A stretch of 26,005 nucleotides of DNA, from the NCBI GenBank assembly GCA_027320105.1, contig DAHVMA010000001.1:1-26005 (forward strand), given 5' to 3'. Positions within the stretch are counted from its first letter, which is position 1; each line of letters opens with the position of its first letter. This DNA comes from JAKAQB01 sp027320105 (GTDB lineage Bacteria > Actinomycetota > Acidimicrobiia > Acidimicrobiales > Palsa-688). The notes beneath the pieces were generated by a model. The model was not told where the DNA came from. It saw only the letters and a list, made by a program, of their open reading frames with translations, and searched no databases. Shown here piece after piece: positions 19,837 to 26,005 of the stretch. A program made the position numbers and the translations under genes.

Positions 19837-20597
19837 TCTCCTTCGTCGGTGCGGGGCCAGGGGCTCCAGACCTGATCACGATCCGCGGCGCGGACCGTCT
19901 CGCCCAAGCAGACGTGGTCGTGTGGGCCGGCTCGCTGGTGGCGGCGTCCCTGGTGGACCGTTGCCGGCCGGGGGTCGTCCTCTACGACTCGTCGCGCATG
20001 ACGCTCGACGAGATCGTCGGGGTCTTCGCCGCCCACCCCGAGGCCGCCGTCGTCAGGCTCCACTCCGGTGATCCGACCCTCTACAGCGCCGTCGCCGAGC
20101 AGATCGACTGGTGCCGGGCGAACGGACGGCCCTACGAGATCGTGCCCGGGGTGTCTTCGGTGTCCGCCACCGCCGCCGCCGCGGGCCGGGAGCTGACGGT
20201 CCCCGGGGTGGCGCAGACCGTGGTGCTCTCGCGTCTCGCCCGGCGGACGGCGGCGTCGGTCCCCGACCACGAATCGGTGGCTGCCCTGGCCCGCCGAGGT
20301 GCCACCATGGCGCTGTACCTGTCGGCCGGCGACCCCGAGGCGCTGGCAGACGAGCTGTTGTGCGAAGGCTCGGCGTACACCGCCGCGACGCCCGTCGTCA
20401 TCGGGTACAAGGTGAGCTGGCCGGACGAGATCGTCCGCCGTTCCACCCTCGGCCGCCTGGCCGACGACCTCTCCGCGCTGGGGAAGCGCACCAGCGTGAT
20501 GATCCTGGTCGGGGACGCCCTGGCCGACGTCGACGTCCCCGCGGTCAGCCACGTGTACTCCGCTTCCTTCGGCCACGCCTTCCGGCCGGCGCGATGA
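19833..20597 (+). CDS. cobM: Precorrin-4 C11-methyltransferase
   Basis: A 254-residue SAM-dependent methylase making precorrin-5. Typical features are VGAGPGAPDLITIRGADRL, VVWAGSLV, VVRLHSGDPTLYSAVAEQID, VPGVSSVSATAAAAGRELTV, and GYKVSWPDEIVRRSTLG near the end. The GTG at 19833 overlaps the preceding stop as GTGA; another in-frame GTG lies nine bases upstream at 19824. The strict match to CobM/CbiF makes the assignment secure. Confidence 0.95.
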   Translation: MISFVGAGPGAPDLITIRGADRLAQADVVVWAGSLVAASLVDRCRPGVVLYDSSRMTLDEIVGVFAAHPEAAVVRLHSGDPTLYSAVAEQIDWCRANGRPYEIVPGVSSVSATAAAAGRELTVPGVAQTVVLSRLARRTAASVPDHESVAALARRGATMALYLSAGDPEALADELLCEGSAYTAATPVVIGYKVSWPDEIVRRSTLGRLADDLSALGKRTSVMILVGDALADVDVPAVSHVYSASFGHAFRPAR

Positions 20598-21838
20598 CTG
20601 TCGCGGCCACGGCGGCGCCCGGCCACGACCCGATACCGATCGCCGTGGTCGGCGTGCACGGCGGCCATCCCTACGGTCCCGGAGCCGTCGAGGCCCTGGC
20701 CAGTGCCGACGTTGTCGTCGGCTCGTCGCGCCAGCTCTCCCAGACGGCGGCCCTGCGCCGACCCGAGGCCGACACCGTCGTCCTCGCTGGCCCCCTCGAC
20801 GAGGTCCTCGGTCGCGTCGAGGACGCTTCGAGGGGCGGCCGGGCGGTCAGCGTCCTGGCCTCCGGCGACCCCGGCTTTTTCGGCATCGTCAGACTGCTGG
20901 CCACACGGGTGGGAAACGATCTCCTTCGGGTGCACCCGGCACCCAGCGCGGTCTCCCTCGCTTTCGCCCGACTGGGTCTCAGCTGGGACGACGCGTCCGT
21001 CGTCTCTGCCCACGGCCGCCCGCTCGCCGACGCCGTGGCGGCGGTGCGGTCGTCGCCGCAACCGTCGGTCGCCGTCCTCGCCTCTCCGGACAACCCGCCG
21101 CAGGTCGTCGCCGAGGCACTGATTGCCGCGGGCGAGCCAGCAGGACGCGCCATGACCGCTGCGGTCGCGTCTTGCCTCGGGGAGGAAGGCGAGGTCGTGA
21201 CCGCCTCCGATCTGGCGGCCATCGCCAAGGGAAGCTTCGACCCCATGTCCGTACTGGTCCTGACCGGCCGGACCGCCCGGCCAGAGACGCCCAGCCTCGC
21301 GTGGGGGCTGGCGGGGGCCGAGTTCGACCACCGAGACGGGATGATCACCAAGGCCGAGGTGCGCGCCGTGGCGCTCGGGAAGCTCGATCTCCCACCTTTC
21401 GGGGTGCTGTGGGACGTCGGGGCCGGCAGCGGCTCGGTCGGGATCGAGTGCGGTCGGCTCCGCCCCGGCCTCGACGTCTTCGCCGTCGAGCGCGACCCGG
21501 CCCAGGTGGCAAGGATCCGCTCCAACGCCGCCCGCCACCGCGTCAACGTCACCGTGGCCGAGGGAGCGGCGCCGGACGCGCTGGTCGAACTGCCCACCCC
21601 CGACCGCGTCTTCGTCGGGGGTGGGGGGACCGAGGTCCTCGCCGCCGTCCTCGGGCGATTGCGGCCCACCGGCGTCGTGGTCGCCACGTATGCCATCGTC
21701 GACCGGGCCGTGGCCGCTGCGGCCATGCTCGGCAACGTGGTCGAGCTGTCGGTCAGCCGGGGGGTGTCGACGGGCGGCCTGGGCGTACGCCTGCGCGCCG
21801 AGAACCCGGTGTTCGTCTGCTGGGGCCCCGAGACCTGA
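20594..21838 (+). CDS. cobL: Precorrin-6Y C5,15-methyltransferase (decarboxylating)
   Basis: A 414-residue two-domain enzyme that methylates C5 and C15 and decarboxylates the C12 acetate, giving precorrin-8X for CobH. Residues up to about 220 are a tetrapyrrole methylase domain (CbiE-like) with VLASGDPGFFGIVRLL and VHPAPSAVSLAFARLGLSWDD. From about 235 a Rossmann-type methylase domain (CbiT-like) follows, with FDHRDGMITKAEVRAVAL, LWDVGAGSGSVGIECGR and VFVGGGG. The fused form is standard in aerobic pathways. The ATG at 20594 overlaps the cobM stop by 4 bases. Confidence 0.96.
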   Translation: MTVAATAAPGHDPIPIAVVGVHGGHPYGPGAVEALASADVVVGSSRQLSQTAALRRPEADTVVLAGPLDEVLGRVEDASRGGRAVSVLASGDPGFFGIVRLLATRVGNDLLRVHPAPSAVSLAFARLGLSWDDASVVSAHGRPLADAVAAVRSSPQPSVAVLASPDNPPQVVAEALIAAGEPAGRAMTAAVASCLGEEGEVVTASDLAAIAKGSFDPMSVLVLTGRTARPETPSLAWGLAGAEFDHRDGMITKAEVRAVALGKLDLPPFGVLWDVGAGSGSVGIECGRLRPGLDVFAVERDPAQVARIRSNAARHRVNVTVAEGAAPDALVELPTPDRVFVGGGGTEVLAAVLGRLRPTGVVVATYAIVDRAVAAAAMLGNVVELSVSRGVSTGGLGVRLRAENPVFVCWGPET

Positions 21839-21839
21839 G

Positions 21840-22205
21840 ATGTTCGCCCTCGGCGTGGGCATTTCCTCGTCCGCTCGGCTCACCGATCTCCAAGAGATCC
21901 TGAGCATCGTGCTGGCCGAGGCCGGATGGACATGGAACGAGGTGGCCGCGGTGGGAACGACCCGGCGGCTGGTGGACGACCAGCGACTGGTCCAACTCGG
22001 CGCGAGGTTGGTCGGCTTCGACTGCTCCGACCTGGAGGCCGTTGCCGTGCCGAGCCGCCCGAGCCCGGTTGCACGACGACTGCTCGCCCCGCCGGTGGCA
22101 GAAGCGGCGGCACTGCTCGCGGCCGGAACCGGCAGTCGCATCGTGGTCCCGAAGCGTGTCGGTCGTCACGTGACGGTTGCTGCTGCGGTCCGCGAGCAGC
22201 GATGA
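21840..22205 (+). CDS. cobE: CobE / CbiG C-terminal-like protein
   Basis: A 121-residue protein matching the C-terminal domain of CbiG (CobE): ALGVGISSSARLTDLQEIL at the start, VAAVGTTRRLVDD, and a central VAVPSRPSPVARRL. CobE is found in aerobic pathways but its precise role remains unsettled; in anaerobes the larger CbiG opens the delta-lactone ring. The ATG at 21840 begins one base after the cobL stop and the stop overlaps cobF by 4 bases. Confidence 0.85.
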   Translation: MFALGVGISSSARLTDLQEILSIVLAEAGWTWNEVAAVGTTRRLVDDQRLVQLGARLVGFDCSDLEAVAVPSRPSPVARRLLAPPVAEAAALLAAGTGSRIVVPKRVGRHVTVAAAVREQR

Positions 22206-22966
22206 GGATGGTCAAGGTGATCGGCGTGGGCATGGGGAGCCCCCGTCACCTGACCCAACAAGCGGTGGACGCACTACGAAGCGTCGACGTGTTCTTCGTC
22301 CTCGAGAAGGCGTCCGCGGCCGACGAGCTGGTGGAACTGCGCCGGGACCTGTGCAGGGCGGTGATCGGCACCGGCGACTACCGCTTCGTCACGGTTCCCG
22401 ACCCGCCGCGAGATCGCTCAACGACAGCGTACGCCCGGGCGGTGCAGGACTGGACTGCCGCCCGGAGTGAGGTCCTGCTCGACACCATGGAAGCCCACCT
22501 GGAGCCCGGCCAGACCGCAGGGATTCTGGCGTGGGGTGATCCCGCCTTCTACGACAGCACCCTCCGAGTGCTTGACGCCGGCCGGACGACGGGACGCCTC
22601 GAGGTGGAGGTGGTGCCGGGGATCAGCAGTATCCAGATGCTGGCCGCCGCTCACCGGATCTCGCTCACCCGGGTCGGGCGGCCGCTCCAGGTGACGACCG
22701 GGCGGCGGTTGGCTGAGGAGGGGTTCCCTTCGGGCTGCCACGACGTGGTCGTCATGCTCGACGGCCATTGCTCGTTCCGCCACGTCGATCCTGACGGCGT
22801 TCTCATCTACTGGGGTGCGGACCTGGGCGGCCCCGACCAGGCGATCGTCTCGGGCGAGCTGGGAGAGGTGGCGGACGCGATCGTGGCCCGGCGGGCCGAG
22901 ATCCGGTCCCATCGAGGATGGGTGATGGACACCTACCTACTCCGCCGGGACATCCCGCACCGATGA
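22202..22966 (+). CDS. cobF: Precorrin-6A synthase (deacetylating)
   Basis: A 254-residue SAM-dependent methylase that methylates C1 with loss of the acetyl group, a step specific to the aerobic route. KVIGVGMGSPRHLTQQAVDA and the distinctive SVDVFFVLEKASAADELVEL and RRDLC are diagnostic, with LAWGDPAFYDSTLRVLD, VEVVPGISSIQMLAAAHRI and a C-terminal GWVMDTYLLRR. The ATG at 22202 overlaps the cobE stop and its own stop overlaps the phosphatase start by 4 bases. Together with cobG it shows the pathway is oxygen-dependent. Confidence 0.95.
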   Translation: MRMVKVIGVGMGSPRHLTQQAVDALRSVDVFFVLEKASAADELVELRRDLCRAVIGTGDYRFVTVPDPPRDRSTTAYARAVQDWTAARSEVLLDTMEAHLEPGQTAGILAWGDPAFYDSTLRVLDAGRTTGRLEVEVVPGISSIQMLAAAHRISLTRVGRPLQVTTGRRLAEEGFPSGCHDVVVMLDGHCSFRHVDPDGVLIYWGADLGGPDQAIVSGELGEVADAIVARRAEIRSHRGWVMDTYLLRRDIPHR

Positions 22967-23558
22967 TCTATCTGGTCCGCCACGGCCAGTCGGAATGCAA
23001 CCTCCTGCGCCGGACCCAAGGGCAGATCCCCCACCCGCCGCTGACCGATCTCGGGCGGCGGCAGGCGTTCGCCGCGGCACAAGCGATCCGCGCCGACGTC
23101 GAGCTGAACAGTCAGCCGGTTCGCTCCGTGATCGCCAGCGACCTGGTCCGGGCGGTCCAGACCGCACAGATCGTTGCCGGTGCCGTGACGCCCCGATCCA
23201 CGTGGATGGGCGCTGGCGTGAGCAGTGCCTCGGACGGCTCGAAGGGCTGGGGTACGGGGAGACTGACGCCGAGCTGGCCGGTAACCGGGCCGGCCCGGAT
23301 ACGCGGATCGGCGGAGGGGAATGGGCACACCAGGTGGCTGAACGAGTAGCTGCCGCGCTCCATGACCTGGACCCGACGGAGGTGGCCGTGGTCGTGACCC
23401 ACGGGAACACGATCCGCTGCCTACTGGCCCATGTCACGGGGATCGCCGCGGCGTTCGACGCCTCGATCCCGGTGCCGAACGGAGCGGTTATCGCACTCGA
23501 CGGGCCTTGCCGTTGCCGAATCCGGCCGCTGGAAGGCCCGCCGCTGGCTGGCGTTTGA
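22963..23558 (+). pseudogene. Frameshifted alpha-ribazole phosphatase-like histidine phosphatase
   Basis: The ATG at 22963 overlaps the cobF stop by 4 bases. The first frame encodes MIYLVRHGQSECNLL with the phosphohistidine RHG motif, then PLTDLGRRQAFAAAQAI and SDLVRAVQTAQIVAG. At about 23184-23194 the match moves to the -1 frame: PIHVDGRWREQCLGRLEGLG, then GGEWAHQVAERVAAAL and the second catalytic histidine in VVVTHGNTIRCLLAHV, ending at the TGA at 23558. A single base missing from the genome would explain it. The family removes the phosphate of alpha-ribazole-5'-phosphate, a lower-ligand step, and it lies at the end of operon C. If the base loss is a sequencing error the gene is intact, about 198 residues. 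Confidence 0.8.
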
Positions 23559-23559
23559 A

Positions 23560-23638
23560 GCACCGGCGGGACCTGCAGCCAGGAAACGGTGAGGAGCTGA
23601 TGGACACCTACCCCTGGGTCGCAGCACGCAGCCGGTGC
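23560..23638. repeat. Inverted repeat in the convergent gap between the phosphatase and bluB-cobT
   Basis: GCACCGGC (23560-23567) and GCCGGTGC (23631-23638) are perfect 8-base complements 63 bases apart, filling the gap between two convergent genes. The large loop makes a classical terminator unlikely, and no run of T follows. It may be chance in GC-rich DNA or part of a larger bidirectional termination structure. Confidence 0.3.
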
Positions 23639-23640
23639 GC

Positions 23641-25374
23641 TCAACGACGGTCGGTCTCGGCGCACTGCTCCGCGACCGTGACCGTCGCCTGGCGCGAGCG
23701 TACGGCCGCCAACACCATCTGGCCGGCGAGGCACGCACCGACGCCCTCTCCAGCGCGCAGACGGAGCTGCAGCAGCGGTTCGAGGCCGAGCTCCGACAGT
23801 ACGCGGCCGTGGGCCAGCTCTCGGCTGCGCTGGCCTGCAACCAAGGCGCTCTGGACCGCAGGTTCGATGCGCACGGCCACCAGCGCAGCGAGAGACGTGA
23901 CCAAGCCGTCGAGGACCACGGGTGCCCGAGCTCCGGCGGCGGCCAACGTCAGTCCGGCGAGGAACACGATCTCCGGACCGCCCACCGCGGCGAGGGCCAC
24001 CTCCGGTTGACAGAGCCGCTTGCCGTGCGTGGCGCGGGCCCGCTTCAGCGCGGCCGCGACGACGGACCGCTTCCGCCGAACGATGGCGGAGTCTGCTGCC
24101 GCACCCAGACCGACGGCTTCGTCCACGCCCATCCCCAGCAAGGCGCACGCCAGGGCGGCGGCCACGGTCGTATTGCCGATACCGACCTCCCCGAGGCAGA
24201 CGAGCCCGTCCTCCCCCAACCGTCGCCCGATCTCCTCTCCCGAGCGGAAGAGGATCTCGACGTCGACGGGGTCAAGTGCGTCGGCGGCGACCATGTCGCC
24301 GATCTGGCGGGTGGCGACAGCGTGCACCGCTTCGACGGCCAGACCGACCTCGCGTGCCGTCACCGCGCCGAGCGACACGCCGGCTCGAGTGGCCGCCAAG
24401 ACTTCGCCCGTGACTGACGGGGAGAAGGCCGACACCCCGTGCCTCGTCACCGGGTGGTCGCCGGCCACGACCACGAGCGTCCCCGACGCCGGCGGTTCCG
24501 GCCGCAGCGCGAGCACCCGGTTCACGACGACGTCGAGCACCCCGAGCGAGCCGGGAACGGTCAGCCGATCGTCACCCTCGTCGCGCCCGGCGACAACCGA
24601 CGCAGGATCGGGACCGGCCAGGTGCGACACCGGAGCTGCGGGCTCATCAGCAGACGGCCAGCGCTCCTCCACGATGACGTCCTCGAGCGGCATGCGCTCC
24701 GACCAGCCGTGCCGCTCCAAGCCGGGACTGGGCGGCCGCTCATCTGGCCAGCCGAGGCAGAGCCAACCCAGCGTCTCGATCCCTTGCGGCAGGCCAAGCA
24801 GCCCGGCCAGCTCCTCGGGCTGGAACAGCGTCACCCAGCCGAGGCCGAGCCCGACCGCCCGAGCCGCCAGCCACATGTTCTCGATGGCGCAGGCACAGCT
24901 CCACATGTCCGCGTCGGCGAAACTGGCCCGCCCGAGCACGCCGCCAGCTGGCACCCGCCGGTCGCAGGCTACGACCACCCCGACCGGTGCCTCCCGGATG
25001 CCCTCGAGCTGCAGGTCGAGCAGCCGCGACCTGCGCTCCTCAGTGAGCATCTCGGCCTGTCGAAGTCGCTCGCGGTCGGCCATGAGTGCTGCCCGATCAC
25101 GCGTCCACTGATCCCGCACGATCACAAAGCGCCAGGGCTGGGAGTGCCCGACCGACGGGGCCTGATGGCCCGCCATGAGCACCTGCTTCACCACCTCCGA
25201 CGGCACCTGATCGGGCCGGAAGCGGCGGACGTCCCGCCTCGCCGCGAGGACTGCGTGGACTGCCCTCACCGTCGCCGCATCGAACGACCATCCTGCAGGA
25301 TCCGCAGAGCGCTGGGCTGCTGACGTCGGATCACCGACCAAAGGCACCGGCCGCGGCCACACGGACTCGTCCAT
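23641..25374 (-). CDS. BluB-CobT fusion: DMB synthase and NaMN:DMB phosphoribosyltransferase
   Basis: A 577-residue fusion. Residues 28-240 are BluB, a flavin-destructase of the nitroreductase fold that makes 5,6-dimethylbenzimidazole from reduced FMN and oxygen: ARRDVRRFRPDQVP, GHQAPSVGHSQPWRFV, REAPVGVVVACDR, SFADADMWSCACAIENMWLA and GLGLGWVTLF. After a short linker (240-262), residues 265-577 form CobT: LTVPGSLGVLDVVV, VVVAGDHPVTRHGVSAF, LGEVGIGNTTVAAALAC, and RAGEGVGACLA with the likely catalytic glutamate E543. Fusion would hand the ligand straight to activation. The ATG at 25374 has a TAGCCT box six bases upstream and no ribosome binding site, suggesting a leaderless message. The CobT part, about 313 residues, is slightly short for the family. 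Confidence 0.93.
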   Translation of the reverse strand: MDESVWPRPVPLVGDPTSAAQRSADPAGWSFDAATVRAVHAVLAARRDVRRFRPDQVPSEVVKQVLMAGHQAPSVGHSQPWRFVIVRDQWTRDRAALMADRERLRQAEMLTEERRSRLLDLQLEGIREAPVGVVVACDRRVPAGGVLGRASFADADMWSCACAIENMWLAARAVGLGLGWVTLFQPEELAGLLGLPQGIETLGWLCLGWPDERPPSPGLERHGWSERMPLEDVIVEERWPSADEPAAPVSHLAGPDPASVVAGRDEGDDRLTVPGSLGVLDVVVNRVLALRPEPPASGTLVVVAGDHPVTRHGVSAFSPSVTGEVLAATRAGVSLGAVTAREVGLAVEAVHAVATRQIGDMVAADALDPVDVEILFRSGEEIGRRLGEDGLVCLGEVGIGNTTVAAALACALLGMGVDEAVGLGAAADSAIVRRKRSVVAAALKRARATHGKRLCQPEVALAAVGGPEIVFLAGLTLAAAGARAPVVLDGLVTSLAALVAVRIEPAVQSALVAGQRSRELAHGRVLSELGLEPLLQLRLRAGEGVGACLAGQMVLAAVRSRQATVTVAEQCAETDRR

Positions 25375-25380
25375 GACCAG

Positions 25381-25386
25381 AGGCTA
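25381..25386 (-). promoter_or_regulatory. Putative -10 box of bluB-cobT
   Basis: TAGCCT on the minus strand ends six bases before the ATG at 25374, matching the TAnnnT spacing of leaderless actinobacterial genes. No convincing -35 and no cobalamin riboswitch were seen upstream, so this gene seems to escape the riboswitch control of operon A. Confidence 0.4.
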
Positions 25387-25589
25387 GAGCGACCCCGGAC
25401 CACCAGCCGAAACCGAGCTCAACGACACCGCGCCCAGTGCTCGGGGTCAGTGCGGCCTCAGGGCCAGCAGGTCCCAACCGCGCACCTTGAGGAGGGTCGC
25501 CACCGCCCAGGCGCGGCGTTAAGCATGGCAACTGCAATGACTGCCCAGGGCCTTCGCCCGCTTGCTGGTTCAAGCAGAGGTCCTTGTCA
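25387..25589. other. Intergenic region without recognisable gene
   Basis: About 200 bases between the bluB-cobT promoter and the end of the SIR2-like gene. Short open frames here lack ribosome binding sites and conserved motifs. I see no riboswitch, tRNA or clear terminator. Composition becomes less GC-rich toward the right, marking the edge of the cobalamin locus. Confidence 0.5.
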
Positions 25590-26005
25590 TCACGCGCGCC
25601 CAGACGGCTCGCTCACGCCGCTTTGCAGGCCCTCGCAGAAGTGGTCAAGCGAGTCGTTCCACTGGATGTCGACGTCCGTGCCGGTAAGTGCTCGAAACCG
25701 CTCCTCGACGACCTCGTTGGGATCCACCATGCGAATCCTCCGCAGTGCCCCCGCCGCTGACGTCGACAGCAGACCTGCGATTGCCGTGTCGTAGTACGGT
25801 GCGCTGTACCCGACGACTACCCACTCCTCCGCTGTCGTGAGAAGCGATCGCGCCTCGTTCCACACGGCGCTCAGTGCGGTCGGCATCGCCTTCTCATGTG
25901 CAGGAGCGACGATGTAGCTGATATCGCGCGAGCGATACGCCGGGCGACAATCAGCGAGCACCATGACGCCCGATGCTGACAGACACCAGTTCAGCGATCC
26001 ATGCA
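25590..26005 (-). CDS. SIR2-like domain protein, C-terminal part (incomplete)
   Basis: The frame is open to the window edge, so the N-terminus lies outside. It begins with HGSLNWCLSASG, matching the LHGSLNW motif of SIR2-like NAD-binding domains. It then carries DISYIVAPAHEKAM, EEWVVVGYSAPYYDTAIAGL, where GYS.P..D is the conserved late motif, and IRMVDPNEVVEERF. An internal ATG at 25964 is not the true start, since conserved sequence precedes it. SIR2-like proteins of this kind often act as NAD-consuming effectors in antiphage defence, but here only the domain is visible and no partner gene can be named. Base composition is less GC-rich than the cobalamin genes, which suggests accessory DNA. 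Confidence 0.7.
   Translation of the reverse strand, partial: HGSLNWCLSASGVMVLADCRPAYRSRDISYIVAPAHEKAMPTALSAVWNEARSLLTTAEEWVVVGYSAPYYDTAIAGLLSTSAAGALRRIRMVDPNEVVEERFRALTGTDVDIQWNDSLDHFCEGLQSGVSEPSGRA

Noticed and set aside
20132..22141. Long minus-strand open frame opposite cobM and cobL
   Set aside because: No conserved motifs and low-complexity composition; the plus-strand genes are secure.
23568..23630. CTGATGG and GAAAC resembling a hammerhead ribozyme core
   Set aside because: The core requires CTGATGA, and the order and supporting stems do not fit.
25331..25573. Minus-strand open frame of 80 residues upstream of bluB-cobT
   Set aside because: It overlaps the start and promoter of bluB-cobT and has glycine- and proline-rich sequence without motifs.
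25555..25590. T-arm-like GGTTCAAG suggesting a tRNA or attachment site
   Set aside because: No acceptor stem, D-arm or anticodon arm can be built around it.

Overview
This window is a nearly complete aerobic (oxygen-dependent) cobalamin (vitamin B12) biosynthesis locus from a high-GC bacterium. The very high GC, frequent GTG and TTG starts, 1- and 4-base gene overlaps, likely leaderless promoters (TAnnnT box 6-8 bases before the start codon) and gene complement point to Actinomycetota. Acidimicrobiia is a guess rather than something I can show.

Layout. (1) Minus-strand operon A, from 12495 down to about 511: cobQ, an FhuF-type [2Fe-2S] protein, cobN, a fused chlI-chlD chelatase subunit, cobU, cobS, cobD(cbiB), cobC, cobA and a broken NiCoT cobalt transporter. 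A minus-strand cobalamin riboswitch (about 12524-12670) with a recognisable promoter precedes it. Every junction in this operon overlaps by 1 or 4 bases. (2) cobK, alone on the plus strand, starts next to the operon A promoter. (3) Minus-strand operon B, 16917 down to 13493: cobG, cobH, cobI, cobJ. (4) Plus-strand operon C, 16987 to 23558: cobO, cobB, a ribbon-helix-helix/CobI-like methylase fusion, cobM, cobL, cobE, cobF and a frameshifted alpha-ribazole phosphatase. Operons B and C diverge around a 9-bp-arm palindrome. (5) A minus-strand bluB-cobT fusion gene, 25374 to 23641. (6) The edges leave the locus: on the left a decayed piece of an uncharacterised protein joined to the cobalt transporter, and on the right the C-terminal part of a SIR2-like protein in visibly less GC-rich DNA.

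Function. CobA, I, G, J, M, F, K, L and H turn uroporphyrinogen III into hydrogenobyrinate. CobB amidates it, CobN with the ChlI-ChlD subunit inserts cobalt, CobO adenosylates, CobQ completes amidation, CobC and CobD attach the aminopropanol arm, CobU and CobS build the nucleotide loop, and BluB-CobT makes and activates the lower ligand. No classical flavin-dependent cobalt reductase (CobR) and no threonine kinase are visible. The FhuF-like protein is a candidate for the reductase role.

The most unusual items are the RHH-methylase fusion (a possible tetrapyrrole- or SAM-linked regulator, with a palindrome at the head of its own operon), the FhuF-like iron-sulfur protein between cobQ and cobN, the BluB-CobT fusion, and the chimeric, frameshifted cobalt transporter. 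Two of the broken genes carry apparent single-base deletions, so sequencing or assembly error must be considered.
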